Positions 10,809-21,903 of a stretch of 64,000 nt of DNA are shown here, piece by piece. Under the pieces are notes generated by a model, which saw only the letters and a program-made list of their open reading frames with translations, did not search any database and was not told the DNA's origin. Both the position numbers and the translations under genes were made by a program. Origin of the DNA: Lachnospiraceae bacterium (GTDB lineage Bacteria; Bacillota; Clostridia; Lachnospirales; Lachnospiraceae); NCBI GenBank assembly GCA_015056905.1, contig SVFI01000003.1, forward strand, positions 62,001 to 126,000. The letters run 5' to 3'. How positions within the stretch are numbered: the first letter of the stretch is position 1; each line of letters starts with the position of its first letter.

Positions 10809-11699
10809 ATGAAACGAACACTCTGCTATGACATTACGGAAGAAACTTCCGGACAGACCATTTTACAGTTTTTAAAAAACAAAGGCTACTCATCTTCGAA
10901 TGTGGTAGCCTTAAAAAAAATCGAAAAAAGCGTTCTTGTAAACGGAACTTGGGAACATGTCACTTATAAGCTTTACCCCGGCGATGTTCTTACCATACAT
11001 TATTCTGAGGACACAGCCAGCAAAAACATTGTTGCCACTCCTCTTCCTCTTGACATCGTATACGAGGACGAGGATATTATCGTTGTAAACAAACCAAGTA
11101 ACATGCCCGTGCATCCGTCCATGAACAACTACACAAACACGCTTGCAAATGCGCTGATGCATTATTATGGTCAAAAAGGGGAACCCTTTACCTTCCGCTG
11201 TATCAACCGGCTCGACCGAGACACGACCGGACTTGTACTTCTCGCCAAACACGGAATCAGCGCAGGTATACTTTCTTTGCAGATGCAAAATCGCGAAATT
11301 CATCGGACCTATTTGGCACTCGCAGAAGGGGCGTTTGAACATACGTCCGGAACAATAGATGCCCCGATTGCACGGAAAGATGAATCCATCATTGAGCGTG
11401 AAGTTAATTTTGAGACCGGTGAATCTGCCATTACGCACTATAAAGTCATCAAAACGTCCTCCCAATATCCTTATACTCTTTTGTCTCTTCATCTTGAGAC
11501 CGGAAGGACTCACCAGATTCGTGTGCATATGCAGTATATCGCACATCCGCTGATTGGTGACACACTCTATCCTTCGGATTGTACACATATCACAAGGCAG
11601 GCTCTTCATTCCAGCCGTCTGTCCTTCCGTCATCCGATTACGGGAATTGAAATGTGCTTTGAAGCTGAGTTACCAAAAGATATGAGCAGGCTGTTATAG
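10809..11699 (+). CDS. RluA-family pseudouridine synthase
   Basis: HRLDRDTTG-type motif (INRLDRDTTGLVLLAK), RTHQIRVHMQYIAHPLIGDTLY. Confidence 0.92.
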   Translation: MKRTLCYDITEETSGQTILQFLKNKGYSSSNVVALKKIEKSVLVNGTWEHVTYKLYPGDVLTIHYSEDTASKNIVATPLPLDIVYEDEDIIVVNKPSNMPVHPSMNNYTNTLANALMHYYGQKGEPFTFRCINRLDRDTTGLVLLAKHGISAGILSLQMQNREIHRTYLALAEGAFEHTSGTIDAPIARKDESIIEREVNFETGESAITHYKVIKTSSQYPYTLLSLHLETGRTHQIRVHMQYIAHPLIGDTLYPSDCTHITRQALHSSRLSFRHPITGIEMCFEAELPKDMSRLL

Positions 11700-11706
11700 C
11701 CTGCTC
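11684..11706 (+). terminator. Terminator-like hairpin after the RluA-type gene
   Basis: GAGCAGGCTgttatAGCCTGCTC dyad overlapping the stop codon. Confidence 0.5.
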
Positions 11707-11721
11707 TTCGTATTTTCTTCT

Positions 11722-11967
11722 CTATGATTCGTTTTTGCAATCATCTGCCGTTTCCGACATTTCCATCTCAGATGCTCTGCAACCGCAGTCATAATCACGG
11801 TCCCTGTCTCGGTCCCTTCTGTCGTCACAATCCGGTGCAAACGGTGAGCGTGGGTATCCTTTTCTTTCTCTTCTTGGTTGAATCATGTCGTTTCTGCATC
11901 CGCAGTCATCATCATTTCTGCCGTTATTACAACAATAGAGCAGTATTAAAATCCAAATCCAGTTCAT
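11722..11967 (-). CDS. Small Cys/Asp/Arg-rich hypothetical protein with short N-terminal hydrophobic segment
   Basis: MNWIWILILLYCCNNGRNDDDCGCRNDMIQ...DDRRDRDRDRDYDCGCRASE; AAGGAGG upstream. Confidence 0.6.
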   Translation of the reverse strand: MNWIWILILLYCCNNGRNDDDCGCRNDMIQPRRERKGYPRSPFAPDCDDRRDRDRDRDYDCGCRASEMEMSETADDCKNES

Positions 11968-12022
11968 AATAAAAACCTCCTTCTTTACTTTAAGATATGA
12001 AGGAGGTTTGTTTCATGTTCTT

Positions 12023-12568
12023 TTACAATATATATGTTTTCTTCAAAATACGCTTCCGAATGTAAGCAAACGTTTCTTCTTCGCCTCTTTTCGCAAGCAT
12101 ACGAAGTAATATTTCAAGTTGCTTTCTCGTGTTTGGATGTAATAAATCCTGACTTTTTCCACTCAAAAAATATGCCAGTGGGTCGCTGTCTTTATACTTT
12201 TCTTTGTTGTACACTTTACTCGCTGCCACTCGGTCCATAAACATCTCAATGACATAACGCACAGGCATCTGCGCCGGGCGCATTCCACCTTCAATTTCTT
12301 TCATACTGTAATCAATCCAGTATTCATAATGATGCTTATTTCTTCCCTTGTGGTGAAGCCATGCGGCCGAATATCCCTTCGCTTCACGCTCCGCGTTATT
12401 CGGACTTCTCGTACCCTGATAATACTTGGCTCCGACTAAAAATTCCGAAGGCATATATTTGGACAAATCATGTGTCAATCCCTGCCAGTACAATCCGACC
12501 TTAAAGCATCCCTGCATAACAAGGTATTTGTGATATGTGATCGTTTTAAAGTGTTGTATTGCTTTCAT
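12023..12568 (-). CDS. DUF5662-like protein
   Basis: GLTHDLSKYMPSEFLVGAKYYQGTRSPNNAER..., WLHHKGRNKHHYEYWID. Confidence 0.7.
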   Translation of the reverse strand: MKAIQHFKTITYHKYLVMQGCFKVGLYWQGLTHDLSKYMPSEFLVGAKYYQGTRSPNNAEREAKGYSAAWLHHKGRNKHHYEYWIDYSMKEIEGGMRPAQMPVRYVIEMFMDRVAASKVYNKEKYKDSDPLAYFLSGKSQDLLHPNTRKQLEILLRMLAKRGEEETFAYIRKRILKKTYIL

Positions 12569-14492
12569 TCTTTTTATTGTCTTCTTTCTCTTTCATTGTT
12601 TTGCGGCCGACAAGAACAAGAACACTACGCGGTGTTACCGTGACCTTTTTCTGTTCTTTCTCCTCATCAAAAAGCAACTCCCCTGCCTGCTTGTCCTCCC
12701 AAAAAAGCCTTGTACCGTAAGCCACTTCCCAATCATAACCTTTCGGAAGAATCGGAAGCGCAAACTCATGTCTTATCCAGTGCATATTATATGCGATATA
12801 GATAAAATCATCCGGAGTCTTATCTGCCTTCTGCTCATAAAGACCACAGTACATAATGCCGAGATGACGATTATAATTTTCAAACTGCGCATACCAAGCC
12901 TGCTCTCCATGATACGAAATATCCGGGTACCCTTTTGACTCATAATCAGACGCTCTCATCAGTTTTCTGCTGTGCAGAATCGGATGCTGTTTGCGGAACG
13001 CAATCAACTCTCTCGTAAATTCGAGAAGTTCCTCTCCCTGTTTGTCAAAGCTCCAGTTGAGCCAGTTTACCTTGTTATCCTGACAATATGCATTGTTATT
13101 ACCACCTGCCGAATGACCGAATTCATCCCCAGCCATAAGAAGAGGGGTAGCCTGGGACAACATTAAAAACGACAGCGCATTCTTCCGCTGGGACAAACGG
13201 AGTGACTGAATGTTTTTTTTGCGCGAAGGACCTTCCGCCCCACAATTCCAACTGTAATTATAATCACTTCCGTCACGGTTCTCTTCACCGTTATCCTCAT
13301 TATGCTTTCTGTCATACGACACGAGATCCATCAGCGTAAAACCACGGTAATCTGTAATATGATGAACCTGTGCCTCTCTTTCACTGTTGCTTTTGATATA
13401 AGCCCCCATGCGGCTTAGCATATCCTCATCGCCCTTTAAGAACTTGCGGCTGTCAAAACGGAAATCTTCACGATAGCATCCGAGATTTCTGAACTCCGGA
13501 CCTTTCGTTCCGTCTGCGTATATCTTGTCCGCCAACGTCGTCTCACAATATATCTTTGTTCGCTTCAAAATCGGGTCATTTCCTATCAGTTCCATCGGTA
13601 ATCCGACTCCGAGCAAATGAAAACCATCCATATGGTATTCCATCACCCAGAAACGCAACACTTCCTGAATAAAAGCAGGTGTCTGATCCTTTGAAAAATA
13701 AATCTGCATAATACACTCAATTCCCTGCTTATGAAGCATACGCACCATCTGCTTACAGGAATTCACCGGGTCTTTTCCGCCTCCGTAAGAATATTTCGGT
13801 GCAAAATAATAATTATCTTTATCTGAAAATCCCCAGTAATTGATGCGGTATTCCCATATATTTTTCTCCTCCATAAACGGAAGATTCTGAACCTTAAATG
13901 TCGTATAAGCCGGATTGTAAATTATCTCATTAAATTCATAAATCGGCATACATTCCACAGCTGTCACACCGAGCTGTTTTAAATAGCTGATTTTCTCTGT
14001 CAATCCTTCAAATGTTCCTCTGGATGCAACCTTGGAAGACGGATGCTTTGTAAACCCTCTCATATGCAGACTGTAAAAGACAGAATCCTCATACGAAATA
14101 CCGAGACATTTGTCATTCTCCCAATCAAACTCTGCTTTATTCACATCAAACTCTGCATAAACGGCCGATTTCTCTCCTAACGGTTTACCCCATTTTTCGC
14201 GTCCGACAATTTTGCGGGCATATGGGTCGCAAAATTCCACATCATCCACATAAAAACGATACGTAAATTTCGAGAGACGAATTCCTTCCAATCTTACACA
14301 ATACAAATCACCGATGCGATAGTCTTCACAAAAAGGAATCCGCATAGCCTCATGATTTGTGGTATGCAAAATGATACCACAGACCCGTTTCGGACTGTGC
14401 GGAAACTCAATTACAATATTAATTGCGCCATCGCGCAATGATAACCCCATCGGGTACGGATATCCAAGTTTTGTGCTATATTCAAGCTTCAT
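12546..14492 (-). CDS. Glycogen debranching enzyme-like GH13 protein (GlgX/isoamylase type)
   Basis: YSLHMRGFTKHPSSKV, GFTLMDLVSYDRKHNEDNGEENRDG, TPLLMAGDEFGHSAGGNNNAYCQDN. Confidence 0.88.
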   Translation of the reverse strand: MKLEYSTKLGYPYPMGLSLRDGAINIVIEFPHSPKRVCGIILHTTNHEAMRIPFCEDYRIGDLYCVRLEGIRLSKFTYRFYVDDVEFCDPYARKIVGREKWGKPLGEKSAVYAEFDVNKAEFDWENDKCLGISYEDSVFYSLHMRGFTKHPSSKVASRGTFEGLTEKISYLKQLGVTAVECMPIYEFNEIIYNPAYTTFKVQNLPFMEEKNIWEYRINYWGFSDKDNYYFAPKYSYGGGKDPVNSCKQMVRMLHKQGIECIMQIYFSKDQTPAFIQEVLRFWVMEYHMDGFHLLGVGLPMELIGNDPILKRTKIYCETTLADKIYADGTKGPEFRNLGCYREDFRFDSRKFLKGDEDMLSRMGAYIKSNSEREAQVHHITDYRGFTLMDLVSYDRKHNEDNGEENRDGSDYNYSWNCGAEGPSRKKNIQSLRLSQRKNALSFLMLSQATPLLMAGDEFGHSAGGNNNAYCQDNKVNWLNWSFDKQGEELLEFTRELIAFRKQHPILHSRKLMRASDYESKGYPDISYHGEQAWYAQFENYNRHLGIMYCGLYEQKADKTPDDFIYIAYNMHWIRHEFALPILPKGYDWEVAYGTRLFWEDKQAGELLFDEEKEQKKVTVTPRSVLVLVGRKTMKEKEDNKKNESNTTL

Positions 14493-14551
14493 GTAATTCT
14501 CCCTGTGTTGTTCCATCAAAAAAATCTAGCACCATTGTACCACAAAAAACC

Positions 14552-15337
14552 TTAAGGTACAATCTTTGGAAGAATATCTTTTACATACTCATGAATCACA
14601 ACATCCGCCGCTTTATCTGTAAAATGCTCATGTGCCGTAACTAAAATCAGCTTGTCTCCCTGATAGTGGTTGACTGCAAACTGAACCATGTCATCAAACA
14701 GATTCGTTCCAAGCACAAGAAGGACATCTGCCTCCGCACAGGCATTGGCAGCCTTGGTCAGCATGTTGTTACGCATACGTTCACCGTGCAGACGGATTCC
14801 CGGGCGAATCGCCGCTTTGCATGAATCACAGAGCGGAACGCCCTCGCTGTCACGAAGATACTCCATCGAAAAGGTCTTCCCGCACTTGCTGCACCAGTTG
14901 TTATGAATACTTCCATCCAGTTCATAAACATGGTCAATTCCCATCTGTACTGCAAGACCGTAAATATTGTATGTAATACACGCTTTTAGTTTTCCGATAT
15001 CCTGCAGTCTTCGCAATGCCTCATACGTGGCTGTCGGCGACAGTTTCAGGCTCAGAAGCTCTTTCTTATAAAAATCATAAAACTGCTTCATACGGACATT
15101 ATAAAAAACGGAAGACATAATTTCTTCCGGACATCTGTCATATTCTTCTTCGATACGATACGCAACGTCGTCTCTGTTAAAATTGAGTGCACCGCATTCC
15201 ATCACCACACCAACACCGGATAAGCAAACAACATTGTTTGATTGGGCTATGATCCTCTTCGTATATTCTATTTTGTCTTCCAGGCTCCATTTCTCTGCCG
15301 GACTGTTCTGTTTCATCATAGCATCAACTCCTTTCAA
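14552..15337 (-). CDS. Sir2-family (sirtuin-like) NAD-dependent deacetylase
   Basis: ITYNIYGLAVQMG, ELDGSIHNNWCSKCGKTFSMEY...CDSCKAAIRPGIRLHGE Zn-binding cysteines. Confidence 0.85.
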   Translation of the reverse strand: MKGVDAMMKQNSPAEKWSLEDKIEYTKRIIAQSNNVVCLSGVGVVMECGALNFNRDDVAYRIEEEYDRCPEEIMSSVFYNVRMKQFYDFYKKELLSLKLSPTATYEALRRLQDIGKLKACITYNIYGLAVQMGIDHVYELDGSIHNNWCSKCGKTFSMEYLRDSEGVPLCDSCKAAIRPGIRLHGERMRNNMLTKAANACAEADVLLVLGTNLFDDMVQFAVNHYQGDKLILVTAHEHFTDKAADVVIHEYVKDILPKIVP

Positions 15338-15505
15338 ATATTGTATATATTTTTGTAAAAAAAGTCAATATTTATCATAAATTTTGCACAAAATTGTGCT
15401 CAAAGCACAATAATTATCTGACAATTTTTCCATGTAATCCACTTGCACTTTTCATTTTATAAATTTCATGCTATGATAACGAAAAAAGAAAGGACCGATT
15501 CCTGT

Positions 15506-15829
15506 ATGAGCAAAAAAGAAATCATTCAAAATAATGAAAATGATGAAGAAATGACCGTGACGATGACTCTGGATAACGGCGAGGAAGTTACCTGTGCGGT
15601 AATTACAATCCTTACGGTAGAGGAAAAAGACTATATTGTCCTCCTTCCACTTGATGAAAACGGTGAAAACAATGATGGTGAGGTATGGATTTACGGGTAC
15701 AAAGAGGATGAAAGCGACCCGAATATCGAACCGGAGCTCTTCTTTATCAGCGACGAATCTGAATACGAAGCCGTTTCCGATGCATTTGACGAGTATCTGG
15801 ATAATGCGGAGTTTGATGAACTTCTCTAA
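15506..15829 (+). CDS. DUF1292-like acidic protein
   Basis: MTVTMTLDNGEEVTCAVITILTVEEKDYIVLLPLDENGE. Confidence 0.75.
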   Translation: MSKKEIIQNNENDEEMTVTMTLDNGEEVTCAVITILTVEEKDYIVLLPLDENGENNDGEVWIYGYKEDESDPNIEPELFFISDESEYEAVSDAFDEYLDNAEFDELL

Positions 15830-15835
15830 TAAATC

Positions 15836-15878
15836 AAAAAGAAATTGCGGATTATATTATTCCGCAATTTCTTTTTTT
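15836..15878. terminator. Bidirectional terminator between convergent genes
   Basis: AAAAAGAAATTGCGGA-ttatattatt-(T)CCGCAATTTCTTTTTTT. Confidence 0.85.
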
Positions 15879-16924
15879 CTTCTGAAAATACATTTGCCAA
15901 AGATACGCAAAACCTCTCCTATCAGAAGGGATGCGATGATAACTCCTGCAATGCGAAGGAAGAGATACAGATAACATCCCCATGCAGTAGAAAGGAGTGT
16001 TGTTGTCATAAACACCTTTAGTATCACATATTCCAGCGGGTCATGGAACAGATACACGGCGAACAGGTTTCGCACCACTACTCTGTACCCCCCCGTTGCC
16101 TCAAGTCTTCGGAATATTACAGCACATGTTTCCGCTGTAAAGTATGCAAACATACATCCACAGACAACATTCATGATATCCTCAAAAATTCCGACTTTAA
16201 TATTTAGCACATACAAAAATCCGGTTGTAAAACAGAGTAATATTTTATATTTTGCAGACCATTCTGACAGCTGTTCTTTCCTCAACTTTTCAAAAAAGTA
16301 ACCAAGTGCAAACCAGCCGATATACCCCATTCCCTGTCTCATCGCAAGCACATCAAACGGCAACAACTCTGCCATCATTTGAATCCCCACACAGATAAGC
16401 AAAAGTGCCGCCTCACTCTGTATATGCAGACGTTCCAAAAGCTTTTTGACTGCTGCAAACACAAGCATAACCCAGAAAAGCGCTGTCAAAAACCATAAAT
16501 GACCACTATCAGATCCATTGTAAAAATTCCGATATGCAAGATGCAGGCCTTCTTTGGTATAAAATGATGCCAAGTATTTCACCGGAAGCATAAAGAAAAA
16601 TCCGACTGCAAAATACGGAAGAATCAGACGCTTAATTTTATCCAGACAAAAAGCATCATATGATTTCAGCGGTTTCAAGCGGAGTACTGCTCCCGAGAGA
16701 AAGAAAAAAAGCTGCATATGAAAACTATAGATATAGCTGACCATCAGTCCGAAAAACGAGATAAAATACGAATAAAACGCCGGATGTGTAAACTGCGGCA
16801 TGACATAATATACACTTCCGTTCGTCGCTTCCATACCGATGTATCTGCTGTGACCGATTACGACAAGCATAGTGGCAATCAGTCTCAGCCAGTCATAAAC
16901 GCTTACTCTCTCTTTTTTCATCAC
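15857..16924 (-). CDS. Acyltransferase 3 family membrane protein
   Basis: YDWLRLIATMLVVIGHSRY, multiple TM segments, LWFLTALFW. Confidence 0.85.
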   Translation of the reverse strand: MMKKERVSVYDWLRLIATMLVVIGHSRYIGMEATNGSVYYVMPQFTHPAFYSYFISFFGLMVSYIYSFHMQLFFFLSGAVLRLKPLKSYDAFCLDKIKRLILPYFAVGFFFMLPVKYLASFYTKEGLHLAYRNFYNGSDSGHLWFLTALFWVMLVFAAVKKLLERLHIQSEAALLLICVGIQMMAELLPFDVLAMRQGMGYIGWFALGYFFEKLRKEQLSEWSAKYKILLCFTTGFLYVLNIKVGIFEDIMNVVCGCMFAYFTAETCAVIFRRLEATGGYRVVVRNLFAVYLFHDPLEYVILKVFMTTTLLSTAWGCYLYLFLRIAGVIIASLLIGEVLRIFGKCIFRRKKEIAE

Positions 16925-16977
16925 TAAATCCTCACTTTAATTTATCTATTTCATGGTACATTCTGCACCGTTTTTTT

Positions 16978-18816
16978 TCAAGTACCAATCGCATCTTCCG
17001 ACAGTTCTTTTACAAAAACCGAAGCATCTTTATCTGCATCTTTTCCGTGCCACGACAGATACAGACCTTTTTTTGCTCTTGTCATTGCAACATAGAACAT
17101 ACGACGCTCCTCCTCCATCTGCTCCGGCGTCAGCATGTGTCCGTGCGGAACCACTCCGCTGTTTAACATCGGTAAATACACGCTGTCAAACTCAAGTCCT
17201 TTTGACGCATGATAGGTCAGAATCTGTACTCCGTCACTTTTCTGTGTGATATTGCTTCCACGCGCCGGCTCAGGCGCGTTATCCACAGCAAACTGCCGGA
17301 TATATTGTTCCACATGCTTTACAAATTGTGAAACCGTCGAAAAACTCTGCGCTCTATCAAGCAGCTCGCTGAGAAGCTCCTTCATCTGTGCATGCAATTC
17401 TTCATTACCGTCTGTTACTGCATTTAAATACTCACGGTAACGCATTCCGCCAAGCACAAGCATTACAGCGCCGTATGCATCCATATTCTGCATGAGGTCG
17501 CACTGTTTTTCCATCCGCAGAATATCTTCTTTTATTTCTAACTGACCGCTTCTGTCTGTTTCTGTCTTTAATGACATAAAATCGACCGACTCTTTTTTTA
17601 ACATTTCCCTCGTAATTCCTCTGTATGGCTTGTTCATAAACATCAGAAAATCACTGCGTTTCTGTCCGCACACGCAAAAACGAAGTGCTGCCAGAATATC
17701 CCGAACCCATACATTCTCATAAAAGCAGCTTCTCCGCTCTCTTATACAGCAACAGATTTCCCTTCGCCAAAACAGCTCCGCCACATATTCCGCATGCCTA
17801 TTCGTACGCACAAGAATCGCTGTATCTTCATTTCCTTCTTCCTTTATCTTTGATGCAATATACTCGATTTCTTCCTGCTGCGATTCAAAAGATTGCACGC
17901 ATACCCGATTGTCAAAATTACCGGCTGCGTAAATTTGTTTTGAAAATCTCTCCCTGTTGTTTCCGATACTTTTACATGCAAGTGACACTATTTTCCCGCC
18001 GCATCTGAAATTTTCTTCCAGACATATGGTTCTGCTTTCCGGAAAATCAGCAAGAAATCTCTTCATGTACTGTGGATTGGAACCTCGGAACGAATAAATC
18101 GCCTGATCATCATCTCCGACAACAAACAGATTTCCTTTTTGTCCGGCGAGCATTTTGGTCATCTCATACTGCCTCCCATTGACATCCTGAAACTCATCCA
18201 CAAGGATATAGAAAAAACGCTTCTGCCACCTTTCTCTTTCATATGGGCACGATAAAAACAACTCGTGACACAGCACCAGCATATCATCAAAATCAATTTT
18301 CTCCTGTTCCCTGCAAATGGCACAATACCGATTCTTAATATTCAAAAATTCTTCATCCGCTTCCTGCTCAGCCGGCCAACTGTTTTTATATGTACTGATT
18401 TTGCGAAGCATAGTTTCACATGCATAAAGTTTCTGCTGCTCCGTCTTGTCAAACATAGGAAGAAGCTTCCTCATAATCTGTATTTTTTCTGATTCTTTGA
18501 TAAGGGTAACATTACGATATTTCTCTGAAGTGAGTAAAAAATGATAAAAAACCGAATGAAAAGTTCCGAAAACCGCTCCTTCCGCACGCGGACAAATCTT
18601 ATGACAACGCTGTTTCATCTCCTGTGCTGCGGCTTTGGTAAAAGTGATGGTTAAAATACGCTCCGGCGGAACCTTTTTCTCCTCGATAAGATAACGGATC
18701 CGCTCTGATATGACATGGGTTTTTCCACTTCCGGGACCTGCCAGTACAAGCATGGTCCCTTCCGTGAATGTGATGGCTTCCCGCTGACGAGGCGTCGCCT
18801 TTAGTTCTGTTCTAAT
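16978..18816 (-). CDS. UvrD/Rep-type superfamily 1 DNA helicase (start uncertain; ATG 18753 or non-canonical ATT at 18816)
   Basis: [79 protein letters not shown]. Confidence 0.85.
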   Translation of the reverse strand: MRTELKATPRQREAITFTEGTMLVLAGPGSGKTHVISERIRYLIEEKKVPPERILTITFTKAAAQEMKQRCHKICPRAEGAVFGTFHSVFYHFLLTSEKYRNVTLIKESEKIQIMRKLLPMFDKTEQQKLYACETMLRKISTYKNSWPAEQEADEEFLNIKNRYCAICREQEKIDFDDMLVLCHELFLSCPYERERWQKRFFYILVDEFQDVNGRQYEMTKMLAGQKGNLFVVGDDDQAIYSFRGSNPQYMKRFLADFPESRTICLEENFRCGGKIVSLACKSIGNNRERFSKQIYAAGNFDNRVCVQSFESQQEEIEYIASKIKEEGNEDTAILVRTNRHAEYVAELFWRREICCCIRERRSCFYENVWVRDILAALRFCVCGQKRSDFLMFMNKPYRGITREMLKKESVDFMSLKTETDRSGQLEIKEDILRMEKQCDLMQNMDAYGAVMLVLGGMRYREYLNAVTDGNEELHAQMKELLSELLDRAQSFSTVSQFVKHVEQYIRQFAVDNAPEPARGSNITQKSDGVQILTYHASKGLEFDSVYLPMLNSGVVPHGHMLTPEQMEEERRMFYVAMTRAKKGLYLSWHGKDADKDASVFVKELSEDAIGT

Positions 18817-20270
18817 AATTCAATACCTTTTTTGATACGGATTAAAGACTCCTCTTTGCCGAGGACTTCCATAATCTCTGTTGCTCCTGCCGGAGTCATC
18901 TGCTTACCGGACACAGCCGTACGAACCGGCCACATCGCAAAGCCGTTCTTGCATCCTTTTTTCTCCACATAACCAACCAGAGTCTGATATAACGAATCAT
19001 TGCTGTAATCTTCGAGCTCTTCAAATATCGGCAAAAGCTCTTTGAGTACTTCAAGCGCGGATTCTTTCGTCGTCTTCATCTTTTTGTGAACGTACATCTC
19101 AGAATCATATTCCGGTAACGTTTCAAAGAAATCAATCAAATTCTTAATATCCGGGAAAACTTCGATTCTGGTTTTTACCATTTCTGCAATTTTCTTTAAA
19201 TCGATATCTCTTGTGATCACTTCTTTGATGTATGGAAGCGCCATGTCATAGAACGCATCAAATTCCATGTTTTTGATATATTCACCATTCATCCATTTCA
19301 GTTTCGTATAGTCAAATACCGCCGGAGATTTGGACATATGAAGATAATCAAACTCCTGAATCAGTTCTTCCAGAGAGAATATCTCCTGATTGCCAGCCGG
19401 ACTCCAGCCAAGCAGTGCAACGAAGTTCACAATCGCCTCCGTTAAAAATCCCTGCTCTACCAGATCTTCATAAGATGAATGTCCGCATCTCTTAGATAAT
19501 TTCTGATGATTTTCATCTGTAATAAGCGGACAATGTACGTATTTTGGCACTTCCCATCCGAATGCATCATACAGACGATTATATTTCGGGGATGAGGATA
19601 AGTATTCATTTCCTCTCACCACGTGTGTAATTTCCATCAAATGGTCATCGACAACATTGGCAAAATTGTACGTCGGATATCCGTCTGATTTAATCAGAAT
19701 CATATCGTCAAGTTCTGCATTATCCACAGAAATATCTCCGTAAAGTTCATCATGGAACGTCGTTGTTCCTTCTCTCGGTACATTCTGACGGATAACATAT
19801 GGGGTACCCGCTGCAAGCTTTGTCTCCACTTCTTCCTTGGAAAGTGACAAACAATGCTTGTCATAGACATTAATCTCTTTGGTCTCTCCGTTTGCTGTTG
19901 TAATTACCTGATGAAGAGAGTCAAGTCTTTCTTTGTCACAGAAACAATAATATGCTTCTCCTTTTTCTACTAACAGCTTCGCATATTCCAAGTAAATTCC
20001 CTTTTCCTGCCTTTCACTCTGTACATACGGGCCGAATCCTTTGTCCTTATCCGGACCTTCATCATGCACAAGGCCGGTTTTTGCAAGTGTACGATAAATA
20101 ATATCTACAGCACCTTCCACCAGTCTTTCCTGGTCTGTATCCTCAATTCGAAGAATAAAATCTCCGCCTTCATGCTTCGTAATCAGGTACGCATAAAGCG
20201 CAGTACGAAGATTTCCCACATGCATACGCCCGGTCGGACTCGGTGCAAATCTTGTTCTTGTCTTACTCAT
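18801..20270 (-). CDS. gltX: Glutamyl-tRNA synthetase
   Basis: [36 protein letters not shown]. Confidence 0.95.
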   Translation of the reverse strand: MSKTRTRFAPSPTGRMHVGNLRTALYAYLITKHEGGDFILRIEDTDQERLVEGAVDIIYRTLAKTGLVHDEGPDKDKGFGPYVQSERQEKGIYLEYAKLLVEKGEAYYCFCDKERLDSLHQVITTANGETKEINVYDKHCLSLSKEEVETKLAAGTPYVIRQNVPREGTTTFHDELYGDISVDNAELDDMILIKSDGYPTYNFANVVDDHLMEITHVVRGNEYLSSSPKYNRLYDAFGWEVPKYVHCPLITDENHQKLSKRCGHSSYEDLVEQGFLTEAIVNFVALLGWSPAGNQEIFSLEELIQEFDYLHMSKSPAVFDYTKLKWMNGEYIKNMEFDAFYDMALPYIKEVITRDIDLKKIAEMVKTRIEVFPDIKNLIDFFETLPEYDSEMYVHKKMKTTKESALEVLKELLPIFEELEDYSNDSLYQTLVGYVEKKGCKNGFAMWPVRTAVSGKQMTPAGATEIMEVLGKEESLIRIKKGIELLEQN

Positions 20271-21762
20271 TGTGTCCCTCCATCTTCGGTAACTGTACTT
20301 CCGAATTTTCTTTAAAATTATTGACCTCTCTCGTCGCCTGTGCAACAGCAATATTCGTTCCCGCTCCTGCAACACAGCCTCCAGGGCAAGCCATACCCTC
20401 TATCAGACAACCGTTTTTCTTGCCCATCTTAGCAAGCATGAGCATCTTTTTACATTCTGCCAGACTTTCCGCATGCTCAATATTTACCTCAACATCCGGA
20501 TAGTTCTCTCTGATAACATCCTCTATCGCAGATGCAACACCGCCGGCCACACCATAACCACGCCCTGCTCCGGTTGCATCTTCCATCTTATCCATTGCCT
20601 CAATTTCTTCCAGAAGAATACCTTTGGCTTCAAACATACCTGCAAGTTCTTCAAATGTGATAACAAAATCTACATCGGAGCGCACGGTCCTTCTTGACGC
20701 TTCCAGTTTCTTGGACGCACATGGTCCGATAAATACCACACTCGCATCCGGATGTTCTTCCTTGATGACACGCGCTGTCGCTACCATCGGAGTAAGTGCA
20801 TTGGAAATCTTATCAATGGTTTCCGGGAAGAACTTCTTTGCAAGTACAGACCATGACGGGCAGCAGCTTGTCAGAAGGAAAGGTACCTCTCCTGTTGCCA
20901 CTTCTTTCACATAATGCTCTGCCTCTGCAAGCGCACCGAGGTCCGCTCCTATGGCAGTCTCATAAACTTCCGCAAAACCGAGTTCTTTCAATGCAGTTTT
21001 AAGTTTGTCCGGTGTCACATCTTTTCCGAACTGACCTACAAATGCAGGTGCTACCTGTGCAATAATTTTCTTTCCGGACTGCATCGCACGAATCAACTGG
21101 AAAATCTGTGATTTATCTGCAATGGCACCGAACGGGCAACTTACCATACACTGTCCGCACGATACACATAAGTCATTATCTATCTTCGCTCTGCCCCGTT
21201 CATCGCTCTTAATCGCTCCGACACCGCAGGCAGCTGCACACGGACGAACCTGATGAGAAATGGCATCATACGGACAAACCGATTTGCATTTACCGCATTT
21301 GATACATTTTTCCTGGTCAATAAACGAACGACCGTTTTTCATCGTGATGGCACCACGCGGGCAAACCTCATTACACGGATGTGCCAGACATCCCATACAC
21401 TTATTCGTTACTTCATATTTGTTTTCCGGGCAGGAATTACATGCTGACGGAATCACCTGCATAAGCGGCGGCTCATAATATTTCTCCGCAATATTACTCT
21501 CCTCCACGCCCTGCGATACATGTACCGGTGCATCTTCCGGTCTTAAAGACATACCCATCGCCAAACGGATACGTTCTCTGACTACCGCTCTTTCTCTATA
21601 AAAACTTTCCCAATACTCCGTATCTTCGTTATCAACAATCTTATACGGAAGTGCTTCCATATCGTCAACCAGATTCTCAGAATTATACGCCAGATTGGCA
21701 ACTTCTTTAAATACCCGCTTACGAACTTTGCGGACTTCGGTGTCAATACCTCGCATTTTCAT
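20263..21762 (-). CDS. [FeFe] hydrogenase, monomeric type (group B-like by motif)
   Basis: Several 4Fe-4S motifs ([28 protein letters not shown]), H-cluster motifs [31 protein letters not shown]. Confidence 0.88.
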   Translation of the reverse strand: MKMRGIDTEVRKVRKRVFKEVANLAYNSENLVDDMEALPYKIVDNEDTEYWESFYRERAVVRERIRLAMGMSLRPEDAPVHVSQGVEESNIAEKYYEPPLMQVIPSACNSCPENKYEVTNKCMGCLAHPCNEVCPRGAITMKNGRSFIDQEKCIKCGKCKSVCPYDAISHQVRPCAAACGVGAIKSDERGRAKIDNDLCVSCGQCMVSCPFGAIADKSQIFQLIRAMQSGKKIIAQVAPAFVGQFGKDVTPDKLKTALKELGFAEVYETAIGADLGALAEAEHYVKEVATGEVPFLLTSCCPSWSVLAKKFFPETIDKISNALTPMVATARVIKEEHPDASVVFIGPCASKKLEASRRTVRSDVDFVITFEELAGMFEAKGILLEEIEAMDKMEDATGAGRGYGVAGGVASAIEDVIRENYPDVEVNIEHAESLAECKKMLMLAKMGKKNGCLIEGMACPGGCVAGAGTNIAVAQATREVNNFKENSEVQLPKMEGHNE

Positions 21763-21903
21763 CCTCCCAAATAAACGTTAGTAAAACCACATATCATTTT
21801 ATACAAAATATGGGGCAAAATCAAGCCAAAACATGAAAAGAGCTGTCTGAACGAATCAAACAGCCCTTGTATATAATAAATTTCACCTTTTCAATATTTC
21901 CCA

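Noticed and set aside
10911-11633. 240 aa minus-strand ORF
   Set aside because: Fully antisense to the well-supported RluA-type gene; composition looks like an antisense artefact and there is no recognisable motif.
15376-15480. Possible regulatory RNA upstream of the DUF1292 gene
   Set aside because: AT-rich with no stable stem or conserved motif that I could identify.
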